Assembly (NCBI GenBank): GCA_946482075.1
Contig: CAMLQG010000022.1
Span: forward strand, 1-41,647
From: an uncultured Erythrobacteraceae bacterium
Lineage (GTDB): Bacteria > Pseudomonadota > Alphaproteobacteria > Sphingomonadales > Sphingomonadaceae
Direction: 5' to 3'
Length of the DNA stretch: 41,647 nt
The translations under genes and the position numbers were made by a program. Positions 23,665 through 31,949 of the stretch are shown piece by piece. Numbering within the stretch: the first letter of the stretch is position 1; each line of letters begins with the position of its first letter. The notes beneath the pieces are model-generated. The model had not been told where the DNA came from, did not search any database, and was given only the letters and a program-made list of their open reading frames with translations.

Positions 23665-23680
23665 ATGACTGCTTGTTCAT
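23665..23680 (-). promoter_or_regulatory. Candidate operator, copy 4 (ATGAAC-N4-AGTCAT)
   Basis: On the minus strand it reads ATGAACAAGCAGTCAT followed by AAATT, 49 bases upstream of the ligase start and 42 bases from the divergent regulator start. Spacing to the gene is almost the same as for copy 3. Confidence 0.55.
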
Positions 23681-23722
23681 TACGGCTAGCCGCTGCATGA
23701 TGGCGAGACAAGAGAAGGCCTG

Positions 23723-24595
23723 GTGGTGACGACGATCGATCAGCATGTCCTGAGGCGGAGGGAGTTGGGCCAGTTCCTGAGGTCGCGGCGCGAGCGCATC
23801 AAGCCGCCGGAGGAACTGCTCGAACTGCACCCCCGCCGGCGCACGCCCGGCCTGAGGCGGGAAGAGGTCGCTTCGCAGGCGGGCGTCGGGATCAGCTGGT
23901 ACACCTGGCTGGAGCAGGGGCGGGACATCAACGTGTCGCCCGAAGTCATGCGCCGCATCGCCCGCGCGCTCGGACTGGGCCGCGACGAGACGCGCCACAT
24001 CTTCCGGCTTGCGGGCCTCGGCGTGCAGGAGGAAGCGCCGCCGATTCCCACTTCGCTCAAGCCGTCGATCCAGCGGCTGCTGGATGCGATGGAATATATC
24101 CCGGCCTATGTTCACAATGCCCGGTGGGACCGCATCGGATGGAACGATGCCGCGCTGGCGCTGATGGGAGACTTCTCGAACGACCCGGTGGAAGAACGCA
24201 ATACCGTATGGCGAACCTTCCTCAGCCCGGAAGTCCGCTCCTACACCGCCGACTGGCAGCACATCGCGCGGATCGTCATCGCGGAATTCAACGCCAGTAT
24301 CAGCCAGCAGTTCGACGATCCCTGGCTGGGCGACTTCATCGAGCGCCTTTCGGCCCGCGCACCGGAATTCCGCGAGCTGTGGCAGCAGCGCGAGGTCATC
24401 CCCCGGCAGGAAGAACGGACGCTGATCCAGCACAAGCTGGCCGGGCCTCTCCATCTCGAGCGATCGATCCTGCAGATACCCTATGAGCCGAGCCTCAGCG
24501 TGGTCGTCTTCACGCCTGTCGAGGTCGCGGATACGCCGCGGCGGATAAGGGAACTGGTCGACGGTTTCCGGGCGGAGCGCCGGACGGTCGTCTAG
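23723..24595 (+). CDS. MmyB-like helix-turn-helix regulator
   Basis: A 290-residue regulator. The N-terminal XRE-type HTH (~15-85) carries the hallmark RRRTPGLRREEVASQAGV and WYTWLEQGRDINVSPE. The C-terminal ~170 residues form the MmyB ligand-binding (PAS-like) domain, with YIPAYVHNARWDRIGWNDAA and VFTPVEV near the end. In the MmyB family this domain is reported to bind fatty-acid-like ligands, so the protein could sense the pathway's acid or CoA intermediates. Translation starts at GTG 23723 or 23726, behind GAGAAGG. It is divergent from the acyl-CoA ligase gene, and an ATGAAC dyad lies in the shared promoter region, making it a candidate regulator of those sites. Confidence 0.88.
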   Translation: MVTTIDQHVLRRRELGQFLRSRRERIKPPEELLELHPRRRTPGLRREEVASQAGVGISWYTWLEQGRDINVSPEVMRRIARALGLGRDETRHIFRLAGLGVQEEAPPIPTSLKPSIQRLLDAMEYIPAYVHNARWDRIGWNDAALALMGDFSNDPVEERNTVWRTFLSPEVRSYTADWQHIARIVIAEFNASISQQFDDPWLGDFIERLSARAPEFRELWQQREVIPRQEERTLIQHKLAGPLHLERSILQIPYEPSLSVVVFTPVEVADTPRRIRELVDGFRAERRTVV

Positions 24596-24609
24596 GTTGA
24601 CGCAAAGCC

Positions 24610-24623
24610 GGGCGAAAGCGCCC
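24610..24623 (+). terminator. Short hairpin after the MmyB-type gene
   Basis: The 5-bp stem GGGCG / CGCCC with loop AAAG is followed by TTAAA, 14 bases after the stop codon. A modest intrinsic terminator is possible. Confidence 0.4.
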
Positions 24624-24825
24624 TTAAACCTTGCCCCAGCGGTGGGCTTTCTCGCCGGGAAATCCAGGCATTTGCGGCGCAGATCGCCGGTTTTGAACGT
24701 GTGACCTTTCACGGGGGCGGGTGTCACCCCCCTCCCGATCACCGATCGGGCAGGGCGGGTTGGCGAGTGCTTCATCCCGCAGGTTAAGGCAGATTTCGGC
24801 CGTGTAGGAAAATGGTTTCTCCAAT

Positions 24826-24904
24826 CGTCACCCCAGCGGAGGCTGGGGTCTTGTTCGATGGTGCGCGACCCCGATCGAGATCCCAGCCTTCGCTTGGATG
24901 ACGG
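24826..24904. repeat. Paired REP-like palindrome (copy A)
   Basis: Two ~25-bp hairpin units face each other. The left (24826-24850) begins CGTCACCCCAGCGGAGGC; the right (24879-24904), read on the other strand, begins CCGTCATCCAAGCGAAGGC. The arrangement equals that of copy B at 39468-39548. Similar inverted pairs are common between genes in sphingomonad genomes. Confidence 0.8.
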
Positions 24905-24911
24905 TAGCGGC

Positions 24912-26513
24912 CTAAGCTTCGCCCAGGATAATCTTCCCCGCCATCGCGCCGATCATCATCGAGGCCGCATTGGTATTGCCCGAGACGATGGACGGCATGA
25001 TCGAGGCATCCGCGACGCGCAGACCTTCGATCCCCGCGACTTTCAATCGCGGATCGACCACTGCCTGCGCATCGACGCCCATCCTGCAGGTGCCGACCGG
25101 ATGGAACACGGAACCGGCGTTGCGGCGAACGAATTCCAGCAATTCGTCGTCACTCTGAAGATCTGCGCCCGGCAGCATTTCCCTGGCGACCTGCGCCAGC
25201 GGCGCGGTGGCGAAGATGCGTCGCATGATCCGCACGCCTTCCACCATCAGCCGCGCATCGTCGGGATGGTCGAGGAAATTCGGCTGCATCGCTGGCTGCT
25301 CGCGCCAGTCCGCGCTGCGCAATTCGAGCCAGCCGCGCGATTTGGGACGCAGGGGGGACGCGGCGGTCGTCCAGCCGGGAATGGAACCCGGCACGATCTT
25401 CTCCGATGGCGACATCTCGATCGTATAGGGCTTGAACATCAGCTGGATGTCCGGCCGGTCGAGCGTCGCGTCGGTCTTGAGGAAAGCCGCCGCCTGGGAC
25501 GCGCCGATGGTCAGCAGCCCGTCGCGCCGCAGGAGATAGCGCAACACTTCCGGCACCAGCCGGGGCCCGCGCATCTGTCGGTTGATCGAATGCTGCGGGG
25601 CGACTTCGGCCAGGTGCTGGACCAGCAGGTGATCGTGCAAATTCCGCCCCACGCCGGGCAGGTCGTGAACGACTTCGATCCCAAAGGCGCGCAACTGCTC
25701 GGCCGGGCCGATGCCGGACAGCATCAGCAATTGCGGCGAATTGATCGCCCCGCCGCACAGGATCACCTCGCTTGCCCGGAACGTGCGATTCCGGCCGCGG
25801 TGGGATGCGATCACGCCGCGGGACTGCCTGCCGTTGAACAGGATGCGCTGGACCTGCGCGCCGGTCAGGATCGTAAGGTTCGAGCGGTTCTTCGCGGGCG
25901 CCAGGAAGGCGCTGGCGCTGGAACTGCGGATGCCGTTCCGGATCGTGAAGTCGTAATATCCCGCCCCTTCCTGGTCCGCGCCGTTGAAATCGCCGGTCAG
26001 CGGATAGCCGGCGGCTTCGCAGCCAGCGAGAAAGGCATCGCTCATCGTGTGGCGAAAGCGGGGATGGCTGATCGCGAGCGGCCCGTTGCCCCCGTGCCAT
26101 TCGCTTGCGCCGTCCTCATGGCGTTCCATCTCGCGGTAAAGCGGGAGAACATCTTTCCAGCCCCAGCCGGGATTCCCGGCCGCTTCCCAATCGTCGTAAT
26201 CGCGCGCCTGGCCGCGGATATAGATCATGCCGTTGATCGAACTCGATCCGCCCAGCGTCTTGCCGCGCGGCCAGTAGATTCGCCGCCCGTTGAGTTGCGG
26301 CTCCGCCTCGGTCATGTAGCCCCAGTTCAGCCGGGGGTGGACGTAGACCTTGCTGATCCCCGCGGGAATCTTGAGGAAGGGATTGTAGTCCGGCGGCCCG
26401 GCTTCCAGCAGCAGGACGCTCTTGCGCGGATCGGCGGAAAGCCGGTTGGCGAGCACACAGCCGGCCGATCCGGCGCCGACGATGATGTGGTCGTAATGTT
26501 CCCGGAAAGCCAT
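24912..26513 (-). CDS. GMC-family FAD oxidoreductase (alcohol/choline dehydrogenase-like)
   Basis: A 533-residue glucose-methanol-choline oxidoreductase. The FAD fold is HIIVGAGSAGCVLANRL (9-25), followed by LLEAGPPD. GMC signature 1 is PRGKTLGGSSSINGMIYIRG and signature 2 is GGAINSPQLLMLSGIGPA. The catalytic His is in FHPVGTCRMG and the partner Asn in SGNTNAASMM near the C-terminus. Such enzymes oxidise alcohols, often primary alcohols of alkyl or terpenoid compounds, to aldehydes and pass electrons to a quinone or cytochrome. It is divergent from the MBL-hydrolase gene with a 90-base gap. In this locus it could oxidise a P450-made alcohol, feeding the ALDH. Family is certain, substrate unknown. 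Confidence 0.93.
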   Translation of the reverse strand: MAFREHYDHIIVGAGSAGCVLANRLSADPRKSVLLLEAGPPDYNPFLKIPAGISKVYVHPRLNWGYMTEAEPQLNGRRIYWPRGKTLGGSSSINGMIYIRGQARDYDDWEAAGNPGWGWKDVLPLYREMERHEDGASEWHGGNGPLAISHPRFRHTMSDAFLAGCEAAGYPLTGDFNGADQEGAGYYDFTIRNGIRSSSASAFLAPAKNRSNLTILTGAQVQRILFNGRQSRGVIASHRGRNRTFRASEVILCGGAINSPQLLMLSGIGPAEQLRAFGIEVVHDLPGVGRNLHDHLLVQHLAEVAPQHSINRQMRGPRLVPEVLRYLLRRDGLLTIGASQAAAFLKTDATLDRPDIQLMFKPYTIEMSPSEKIVPGSIPGWTTAASPLRPKSRGWLELRSADWREQPAMQPNFLDHPDDARLMVEGVRIMRRIFATAPLAQVAREMLPGADLQSDDELLEFVRRNAGSVFHPVGTCRMGVDAQAVVDPRLKVAGIEGLRVADASIMPSIVSGNTNAASMMIGAMAGKIILGEA

Positions 26514-26603
26514 CCTCGGTCCTGCCTGTGCTGTTTCATCGGCATCGCTTGCCGGACGCCTTAGCGGTGTCGCGACTCTCTTTGCAATCTTGCCGCGAGA
26601 AAA

Positions 26604-26619
26604 ATGAACTCCTATTCAG
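26604..26619. promoter_or_regulatory. Weak dyad at the MBL-gene start
   Basis: ATGAACTCCTATTCAG overlaps the first possible start codon. It resembles the reverse complement of the site at 30763 (12 of 16 positions), giving a TGAACTC-ATTCA subtype of the ATGAAC dyad. If real, the start at 26625 would be the better one. Confidence 0.3.
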
Positions 26620-27584
26620 AGTCAATGGAGATCGGCGATATCAGCATCACTCCCGTCATCGACGGCTATCTCACTTTCCCGGCGGAGGAGGATTATCCGA
26701 AGCCCGGTTCCCCGGATTATGAGGCCCACAAAGCGACCTTGCAGCCCGACGGCCGCCGGCGGATGACGCTGGGCGGCTTTCTGGTTCGGCTGCCCCAGGC
26801 GCCGGAAAGGCTGATCTTGGTGGATGCGGGCAGCGGCCCGTCCTCCGGCGAGGTCTATCGCCCCAAGCCCTGCGGTTGCCCAGCCGATGCGCATCCGGCG
26901 ATCTGCGCCTGGCACGATCATGTCGGCATGGACGATGCGGCGCGCCAAGGCCATCTCGACTGGATGGCGCAGACGGAAAGTTCCTATGGATTCATGCTGC
27001 GGAGCATGGCCCGGCAGGGTGTCAGGCCGGAGGATGTGACCGATGTGGTCCTGTCGCATCTCCATTTCGATCATATCGGGTGGCTGAGCCGGGATGGCGC
27101 ACCGACCTTCCCCAATGCGACCGTGCGCGTGGAACGCCAGGACATGGCCCATTTCCAGCGGGCGGATCAGGATATCGAAGATGGCGTCTATGCCGCCGCC
27201 TGGGGCGTGAGGACCACATCCGAAGTCTTCGCGCCGGTGCTCGACCGGGTGGAGCTGTGGGACAGGGACAGCCCCATTGCGCCCGGTTTCGACGCGGTGT
27301 TCACGCCCGGGCACACGCCGGGCCATTCCATATTCATCCTGTCTTCGGGCGAGCAGCGCGGCATGCTGCTGGGCGATGTGGTCCATTGCCCGCTCCAGCT
27401 GACCGATCCGGACTTCGCGGTGATGGCGGATATCGACAAGGAACTTGCGGATCGCCAGCGCGAACGCGTCTATCGCGAGATCATGGGCGAGGATATCCCG
27501 GTAGCCGCGGCGCATTTCCCCGATCTGCGTTTCGGCCGTCTGCTCGAAGGGCAGGGGCGCTCCGGCTGGACCTATGTGAACTGA
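26604..27584 (+). CDS. MBL-fold metallo-hydrolase with Cys-rich insert
   Basis: A 326-residue metallo-beta-lactamase-fold enzyme. The metal motif is SHLHFDH (151-157), a further His lies in FTPGHTPGHS and an Asp follows in LLGDVVHCPLQ, giving a complete two-metal site. An unusual insert between strands, KPCGCPADAHPAICAWHDH (~89-107), has three Cys and several His and could bind another metal. Such enzymes hydrolyse esters, lactones or thioesters. The start is 26604 or, 21 bases later, 26625 (MEIGDISITP), which matches family N-termini better; neither has a good ribosome-binding site. It heads a nine-gene co-directional run, 16 bases before a flavoprotein gene. A lactonase or thioesterase role is inferred. 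Confidence 0.88.
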   Translation: MNSYSESMEIGDISITPVIDGYLTFPAEEDYPKPGSPDYEAHKATLQPDGRRRMTLGGFLVRLPQAPERLILVDAGSGPSSGEVYRPKPCGCPADAHPAICAWHDHVGMDDAARQGHLDWMAQTESSYGFMLRSMARQGVRPEDVTDVVLSHLHFDHIGWLSRDGAPTFPNATVRVERQDMAHFQRADQDIEDGVYAAAWGVRTTSEVFAPVLDRVELWDRDSPIAPGFDAVFTPGHTPGHSIFILSSGEQRGMLLGDVVHCPLQLTDPDFAVMADIDKELADRQRERVYREIMGEDIPVAAAHFPDLRFGRLLEGQGRSGWTYVN

Positions 27585-27600
27585 TATTGCGCGGGCGAGG

Positions 27601-29280
27601 ATGATGGAAAGCAGATTGAAGACGCAGGATCGCCCGGTGGAAGCGCCGCTGGTGATCACCGATCCGGATAGGGCGGAATGGGCAATGGAAGCCGATGTGG
27701 TGGTCGTCGGCTTCGGCGGAGCGGGCGCCTGTGCCGCGATCGCCGCGAGGGAGGCAGGAGCGGACGTGATCGCGCTCGACCGTTTCGCCGGCGGCGGAGC
27801 AACGCGATATAGCGGCGGGCTCGTCTATCTGGGCGGCGGCACGCCGGCGCAGCGCGAAGCGGGCATAGACGATCCCGTCGAGGAGATGGTGAAATACGTT
27901 GCGCTGGAAGTCGGTGATGCGACCTCTCCCGAAGTGATCCGGCGCTACTGCCACGGCAGCAACGAGATGTATGCCTGGCTCACGGCGCATGGGGTGAAGT
28001 TCGACGGCAGCTATTATGACGGCAAGGCGGTGATGGCTCCCGAAGGCTATTATCTCCAATATTCCGGCAACGAGAAGACGCCATCCTATGCCAAGCAGGC
28101 CAAGCCCGCGGCGCGCGGCCACAAGGTGGTGGGCACGGGCTTCAGCGGCTATGCGATGTTCGATGCGCTGAAAGCCTCGGCGGAACAGATCGGCGTCCGC
28201 CTCGTGCCGCATAGTCCGGTGACGCGGCTGGTCACCGATGCCGCCGGCGCGGTGATCGGGGTCGAGGCTCGGATGCTCGATCCCGAGTCGATCGAGCAGC
28301 ATCAGAACCTTTACGCCAAGGTCGATCCGATGATGCCGTTCAACGCGAAGCCGGCGGCCAAGGCGTCGCAGGCATCCGCGAAGCTGGAGGATGAACATTC
28401 CCGTCCGGTCCTGATCCGCGCGCGCAAGGGCGTGGTGTTGAGCACCGGCGGTTTTTCGCACAATCACACGATGCTGTCCGAACATGCCCCGCTGATCGCG
28501 CGCAATGTCCATGCGACGATGCGGATGGCTTCGCTCGGCTGCAATGGATCGGGCCATCGTCTGGGCGCCTCGGCGGGCGGCGAGATGCAGGGGATGGACC
28601 GCACCTATGTCGGGCGCATCATGGTGCCGGCGCTCTATGTGAAAGGGGCGATGGTCAATAGCCGTGGCGAACGCTTCGCGCCGGAGGACGCCTATAATTC
28701 CATCCTCGGCGCGGCGATCCTCGCCCAGCCGAACGCCGAGGCGCGGCTGATCATCAATGCGAAGGATTTCTGGAAGGTCGTCCGGGAATGCCTGTTCAGC
28801 GGCTGGGTGATGTTCCGCTTCTTCGGTGGCGCCGCGATGCTGAACATCCTGTTCGGGGGCACGAAGCGGGCGAAGAGCATTGCCGGTCTTGCCCGGAAAT
28901 GCGGATTGGACCCGGCAGCGCTGGAACGCACCATCGCGCGCTACAACGCGGATATCGGAGGGGAGGACGCGTTCGGCAAAGCGCCGGAGAACTGCGCGCC
29001 GATCAAGGATTCGGCCTATTACGCGATCGATTTCTCGGTCGGCAACACACTCGCTTTCAGCCAGTTCTTCACGATCGGCGGCCTGCGGGTGGACGAGGAT
29101 AGCGGCCTCGTATTGCGGCCCGGCGGCGGCGCGATTCCGGGCCTCTACGCCGCCGGGAGGACGGCGTTCGGCCTCTGCTCGAACCAGTATGTCAGCGGGC
29201 TTTCGCTGGGCGATTGCGTCTTTTCGGGCCGCCGCGCAGGCCATCATGCGGCCACCGGCGAGGCGCAACGGATCGCGTGA
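27601..29280 (+). CDS. 3-ketosteroid Delta4-(5alpha)-dehydrogenase-like flavoprotein 2
   Basis: A 559-residue FAD protein paralogous to the one at 13343. The FAD fold is DVVVVGFGGAGACAA (~31-45), followed by LDRFAGGGATRYSGGL. Near the C-terminus CSNQYVSGLSLGDCVFSGRR holds Tyr530 and Ser532, the Y-x-S pair that corresponds to the catalytic Tyr466/Ser468 of the Rhodococcus Delta4-(5alpha)-ketosteroid dehydrogenase. It may desaturate a saturated cyclic ketone next to its carbonyl. GCGAGG precedes the start, with a second ATG immediately after. The gene is 16 bases behind the MBL gene and followed by a G/C-run hairpin. Presence of two paralogues suggests two similar desaturations or two stereoisomeric substrates. 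Confidence 0.87.
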   Translation: MMESRLKTQDRPVEAPLVITDPDRAEWAMEADVVVVGFGGAGACAAIAAREAGADVIALDRFAGGGATRYSGGLVYLGGGTPAQREAGIDDPVEEMVKYVALEVGDATSPEVIRRYCHGSNEMYAWLTAHGVKFDGSYYDGKAVMAPEGYYLQYSGNEKTPSYAKQAKPAARGHKVVGTGFSGYAMFDALKASAEQIGVRLVPHSPVTRLVTDAAGAVIGVEARMLDPESIEQHQNLYAKVDPMMPFNAKPAAKASQASAKLEDEHSRPVLIRARKGVVLSTGGFSHNHTMLSEHAPLIARNVHATMRMASLGCNGSGHRLGASAGGEMQGMDRTYVGRIMVPALYVKGAMVNSRGERFAPEDAYNSILGAAILAQPNAEARLIINAKDFWKVVRECLFSGWVMFRFFGGAAMLNILFGGTKRAKSIAGLARKCGLDPAALERTIARYNADIGGEDAFGKAPENCAPIKDSAYYAIDFSVGNTLAFSQFFTIGGLRVDEDSGLVLRPGGGAIPGLYAAGRTAFGLCSNQYVSGLSLGDCVFSGRRAGHHAATGEAQRIA

Positions 29281-29294
29281 GGCGGAAACTCTCC

Positions 29295-29312
29295 CCTCCC
29301 CTTCAGGGGAGG
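29295..29312. repeat. Hairpin of the CCCCTCCCCT type
   Basis: CCTCCCCT-TC-AGGGGAGG is a perfect 8-bp stem just after the flavoprotein stop. It resembles the inner hairpins of the palindromic element at 4676-4915 and may act as a transcript-stabilising or terminating structure within the operon. Confidence 0.6.
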
Positions 29313-29444
29313 AGAACAAGGGAGAGAATCCTGTTACTCCTGGTCCCATGATAATTCTTGAACTGTTCCTCCTGCCTAATCCGGGCGACCAAGCGCGCAG
29401 GGCGCGGCAAGCGTCGCCCGGCATTGGCTTCCTGGGAGTGGAAC

Positions 29445-30740
29445 ATGAAATTCGGTGTCTTCGCTGAGCTGGAACATCCCCGTCCGTGGGCGGAAGACGG
29501 CGAAGCGATCCTCTTCGAACAGGCACTGCAGCAGATCGAACTGGCGGACCGGCTGGGCATCGATCACGTCTGGGCGGTCGAGCATCATTTCATGGAGGAA
29601 TATTCGCATTCCACCGCCCCGGAAGTGTTCCTGGCCGCCGCTGCGGCGCGGACCCGGAACATCCGCATCGGGCATGGCGTGCGGCAGCTTCCTTCCGGTT
29701 TCAGCCACCCGGCGCGCATCGCGGAAGCGGCCAACACGCTGGACATCATTTCCGGCGGGCGGCTGGAATTCGGCACGGGGGAATCCGGCTCGCGGATCGA
29801 GCTGGAAGGCTATGGCGTGGACCCGGAAACCAAGCGCGCTTCCTGGACCGAAGCGGTCGAGCAGATCGCCAACATGATGGCGATGGACCCCTATCCGGGC
29901 TACCAGGGCGAATTCTTCTCCATGCCGGCGCGCAATGTGCTGCCCAAGCCCTTGCAGAAGCCGCACCCCCCGATGTGGGTGGCGTGTTCCAACAAGAAGA
30001 CGATCCATCTCGCCGCGCGGCTGGGGCTCGGTGCGATGTCCTTCACTTTCCTCGATCCGGCGGATGCCAAGCAGTGGGTCGACGAATATTACGAGATCAT
30101 CAAGACCGAGTGCGTGCCGATCGGCCACACCGTCAATCCCAACATCCTGCTCGTCTCCGGCTTCGGTGTGCATCAGCAGCAGGACGTGGCGATGGACCGG
30201 TTCCTGGACGGCATTCGCTTCTTCCAGTTCGCGCTCAACCACTACTACCGCACCGGCGATCACCAGCCGGGTCGCAGCGACCTGTGGGCGGACTACACGT
30301 CGCAGCGCGAGGAACTGCTCAAATCCGATCTCGATCCGCTGCTGATGCGCAATGTGGCGAACAGCCGCGGCGCGATCGGTTCGGTCGATCAGGTGCGCGA
30401 GCATATCCGCAAGTTCCAGGAAACGGGCATCGACCAGCTGGTGCTGCTGCAGCAGGGCGGGAAGAACAAGCACGAGCATATCTGCGAATCGCTCGAGCTG
30501 TTCGCCAAGGAGATCATGCCCGAATTCCACGAAGGCGAGGAAGAGCGCCAGCGCCGCAAGATGGAAGAGCTCGCGCCTTATATCGAGAAGGCGTTCGAGC
30601 GGAAGAAGGACAAGCGCCCGCTGCGCATGCCGGATGACGAAGTGCCGATCTTCCCCGCAGTCGACTACGTCCGCGGCTATAATCGCGCGCAGCCCTATCT
30701 CGGCACGGTGTACGATCCCAAGGCGGCGGAACGGCTTTGA
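29445..30740 (+). CDS. LLM-class flavin-dependent monooxygenase
   Basis: A 431-residue luciferase-like protein of the longer bacterial-luciferase/alkanal-monooxygenase type. It starts MKFGVFAELEHPRPW, then LGIDHVWAVEHHFMEEYS, followed by GHGVRQLPSGFSHPARIAE and LDIISGGRLEFGTGE. It would use reduced FMN supplied by a separate reductase; none is in the window. The final ~60 residues are highly charged (EGEEERQRRKMEE). A good ribosome-binding site (GGGAGTGG) precedes ATG 29445. It is 164 bases behind the flavoprotein gene and 59 bases ahead of the dehydratase gene. A hydroxylation or Baeyer-Villiger-type reaction is likely, but the substrate cannot be read from sequence. Confidence 0.9.
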   Translation: MKFGVFAELEHPRPWAEDGEAILFEQALQQIELADRLGIDHVWAVEHHFMEEYSHSTAPEVFLAAAAARTRNIRIGHGVRQLPSGFSHPARIAEAANTLDIISGGRLEFGTGESGSRIELEGYGVDPETKRASWTEAVEQIANMMAMDPYPGYQGEFFSMPARNVLPKPLQKPHPPMWVACSNKKTIHLAARLGLGAMSFTFLDPADAKQWVDEYYEIIKTECVPIGHTVNPNILLVSGFGVHQQQDVAMDRFLDGIRFFQFALNHYYRTGDHQPGRSDLWADYTSQREELLKSDLDPLLMRNVANSRGAIGSVDQVREHIRKFQETGIDQLVLLQQGGKNKHEHICESLELFAKEIMPEFHEGEEERQRRKMEELAPYIEKAFERKKDKRPLRMPDDEVPIFPAVDYVRGYNRAQPYLGTVYDPKAAERL

Positions 30741-30762
30741 CTGCTGGTCACACGGGTTTGAT

Positions 30763-30778
30763 TTGAATTAGAGTTCAG
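30763..30778. promoter_or_regulatory. Weak dyad TTGAAT-N4-GTTCAG
   Basis: TTGAATTAGAGTTCAG lies 21 bases upstream of the double-hotdog gene. It keeps the 6-4-6 layout of the ATGAAC dyad and resembles the site at 26604. It could mark an internal promoter. Confidence 0.3.
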
Positions 30779-30799
30779 ACGGATTGAGAGGGTCGAGCG

Positions 30800-31945
30800 A
30801 TGAGCGAAGCGGACGTTTTCCAGATCAATACGGAGATCAACGAGGAAGAGATCGCCAAGGCGGCGAAATACCTGAACGTGCCGCTGCGGGTGCAGCAGTA
30901 TAATTACGAAGCCACGCGCGACACGATCCGCCACTATGCCTACGGGGTGGGCGACGATAATCCGCTGTGGTGCGATCCGGCCTATGCGGCGAAGGGCCCG
31001 CATGGCGGGATCGTGGCGCCCCCGACCTTCTTCTATACCTTCTTCTCGGCCGGCATCACGCCGGAATTCGATGGCTTGCAGGCCTTCTTCGGCGGCGGCC
31101 GGTTCAAGGTCCATCGGCTGGTCAAGCGGGGGGAGGAAGTGATCCCCACCGCCAAGCTGGTCGACATGTACGAGGCGAGCGGGAAGACGGCGGCCAAGAT
31201 GGTCGTCCAGGTCGGCAGCGTGGAATATCGCACCCCGGACGGCGAGCTGCTGTGCGAGTATCAAAGCCGCGCGATCCGCACGCCGCGCAGCAAGGGTGCC
31301 GGCGGCCCGACCCACAAGCCGCGCGAAGCCTATCGCTACAGCGAACAGGAATATGCCGATATCGAGGCCCAGGTGCTTGCCCAGACGCGGCGCGGAGCGG
31401 AAAAGCGCTATTGGGAAGATGTGCAGATCGGCGACGAACTGCCCACGCGCGTCAAGGGGCCAATGAACATGGCCACCTACATGTCCTATTATGCCGGCAA
31501 TCTGAACGGGGCGGGCTATGTCGCATGCGAGATGCAATGGCGCACGCGGCACAATGCCAAGCATCACCCGGAACTGGTGCCCAACAATCGCGGGCTCGGC
31601 TGGCTGATCGAGCAGACTTGGCCCGGCATCGCCCATACGGACGACAATACCGCCCGCCAGGTCGGCATGCCGGGCGCTTACGACAATGGCTGGAACCGGC
31701 TCGGCTGGATGAGCCAGGTGGTGACGGACTGGTGCGGCGATCATGGTCATCTGGACCAGATCGACGTGCGCGTGCGCGCGCCCAACATCATGGGCGACAC
31801 GACCTGGTGTGCGGGCAAGGTCATCGGCAAGCGCCAGGAAGGCGGCAAGAACATCGTCGACGTCGAACTGACCGGCACCAACCAGCTGGGCACGGTGAAC
31901 ACCACCGGCACGGCCAGCGTGCTGCTCCCGTTCCGGAACGACTGA
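30800..31945 (+). CDS. Double-hotdog MaoC/FAS1-like acyl-CoA dehydratase
   Basis: A 381-residue protein with two hotdog domains. The N-terminal one (~15-165) carries YGVGDDNPLWCDPAYA and GGIVAPPTFFYTF; the hydratase-type D-x4-H is here D-x4-W (Asp52, Trp57), so this half may lack the usual His. The C-terminal domain (~205-380) has YWEDVQIGDELPTRV and the distinctive RQVGMPGAYDNGWNRLGW. The family acts on enoyl-CoA/3-hydroxyacyl-CoA pairs, often of bulky acids. It is followed after four bases by the CoA-transferase gene and belongs to the acyl-CoA part of the run. A hydratase or dehydratase role is inferred from fold and context; a binding-only role for one half is possible. Confidence 0.85.
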   Translation: MSEADVFQINTEINEEEIAKAAKYLNVPLRVQQYNYEATRDTIRHYAYGVGDDNPLWCDPAYAAKGPHGGIVAPPTFFYTFFSAGITPEFDGLQAFFGGGRFKVHRLVKRGEEVIPTAKLVDMYEASGKTAAKMVVQVGSVEYRTPDGELLCEYQSRAIRTPRSKGAGGPTHKPREAYRYSEQEYADIEAQVLAQTRRGAEKRYWEDVQIGDELPTRVKGPMNMATYMSYYAGNLNGAGYVACEMQWRTRHNAKHHPELVPNNRGLGWLIEQTWPGIAHTDDNTARQVGMPGAYDNGWNRLGWMSQVVTDWCGDHGHLDQIDVRVRAPNIMGDTTWCAGKVIGKRQEGGKNIVDVELTGTNQLGTVNTTGTASVLLPFRND

Positions 31946-31949
31946 CACG

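Larger units (their letters stand above)
24596..24911. other. Gene-free convergent gap
   Basis: This 316-base interval separates the convergent MmyB-type and GMC genes. It holds a terminator-like hairpin (24610-24623), a perfect 7-bp stem with ACC loop at 24734-24750 (CCCGATC / GATCGGG), and a paired REP-like repeat at 24826-24904. No gene is supported. Confidence 0.65.

Noticed and set aside
27481..29526. 681-codon minus-strand frame opposite the flavoprotein gene
   Set aside because: It is antisense to a gene with conserved FAD and C-terminal motifs and is rich in Arg and His, as antisense frames in GC-rich DNA are.
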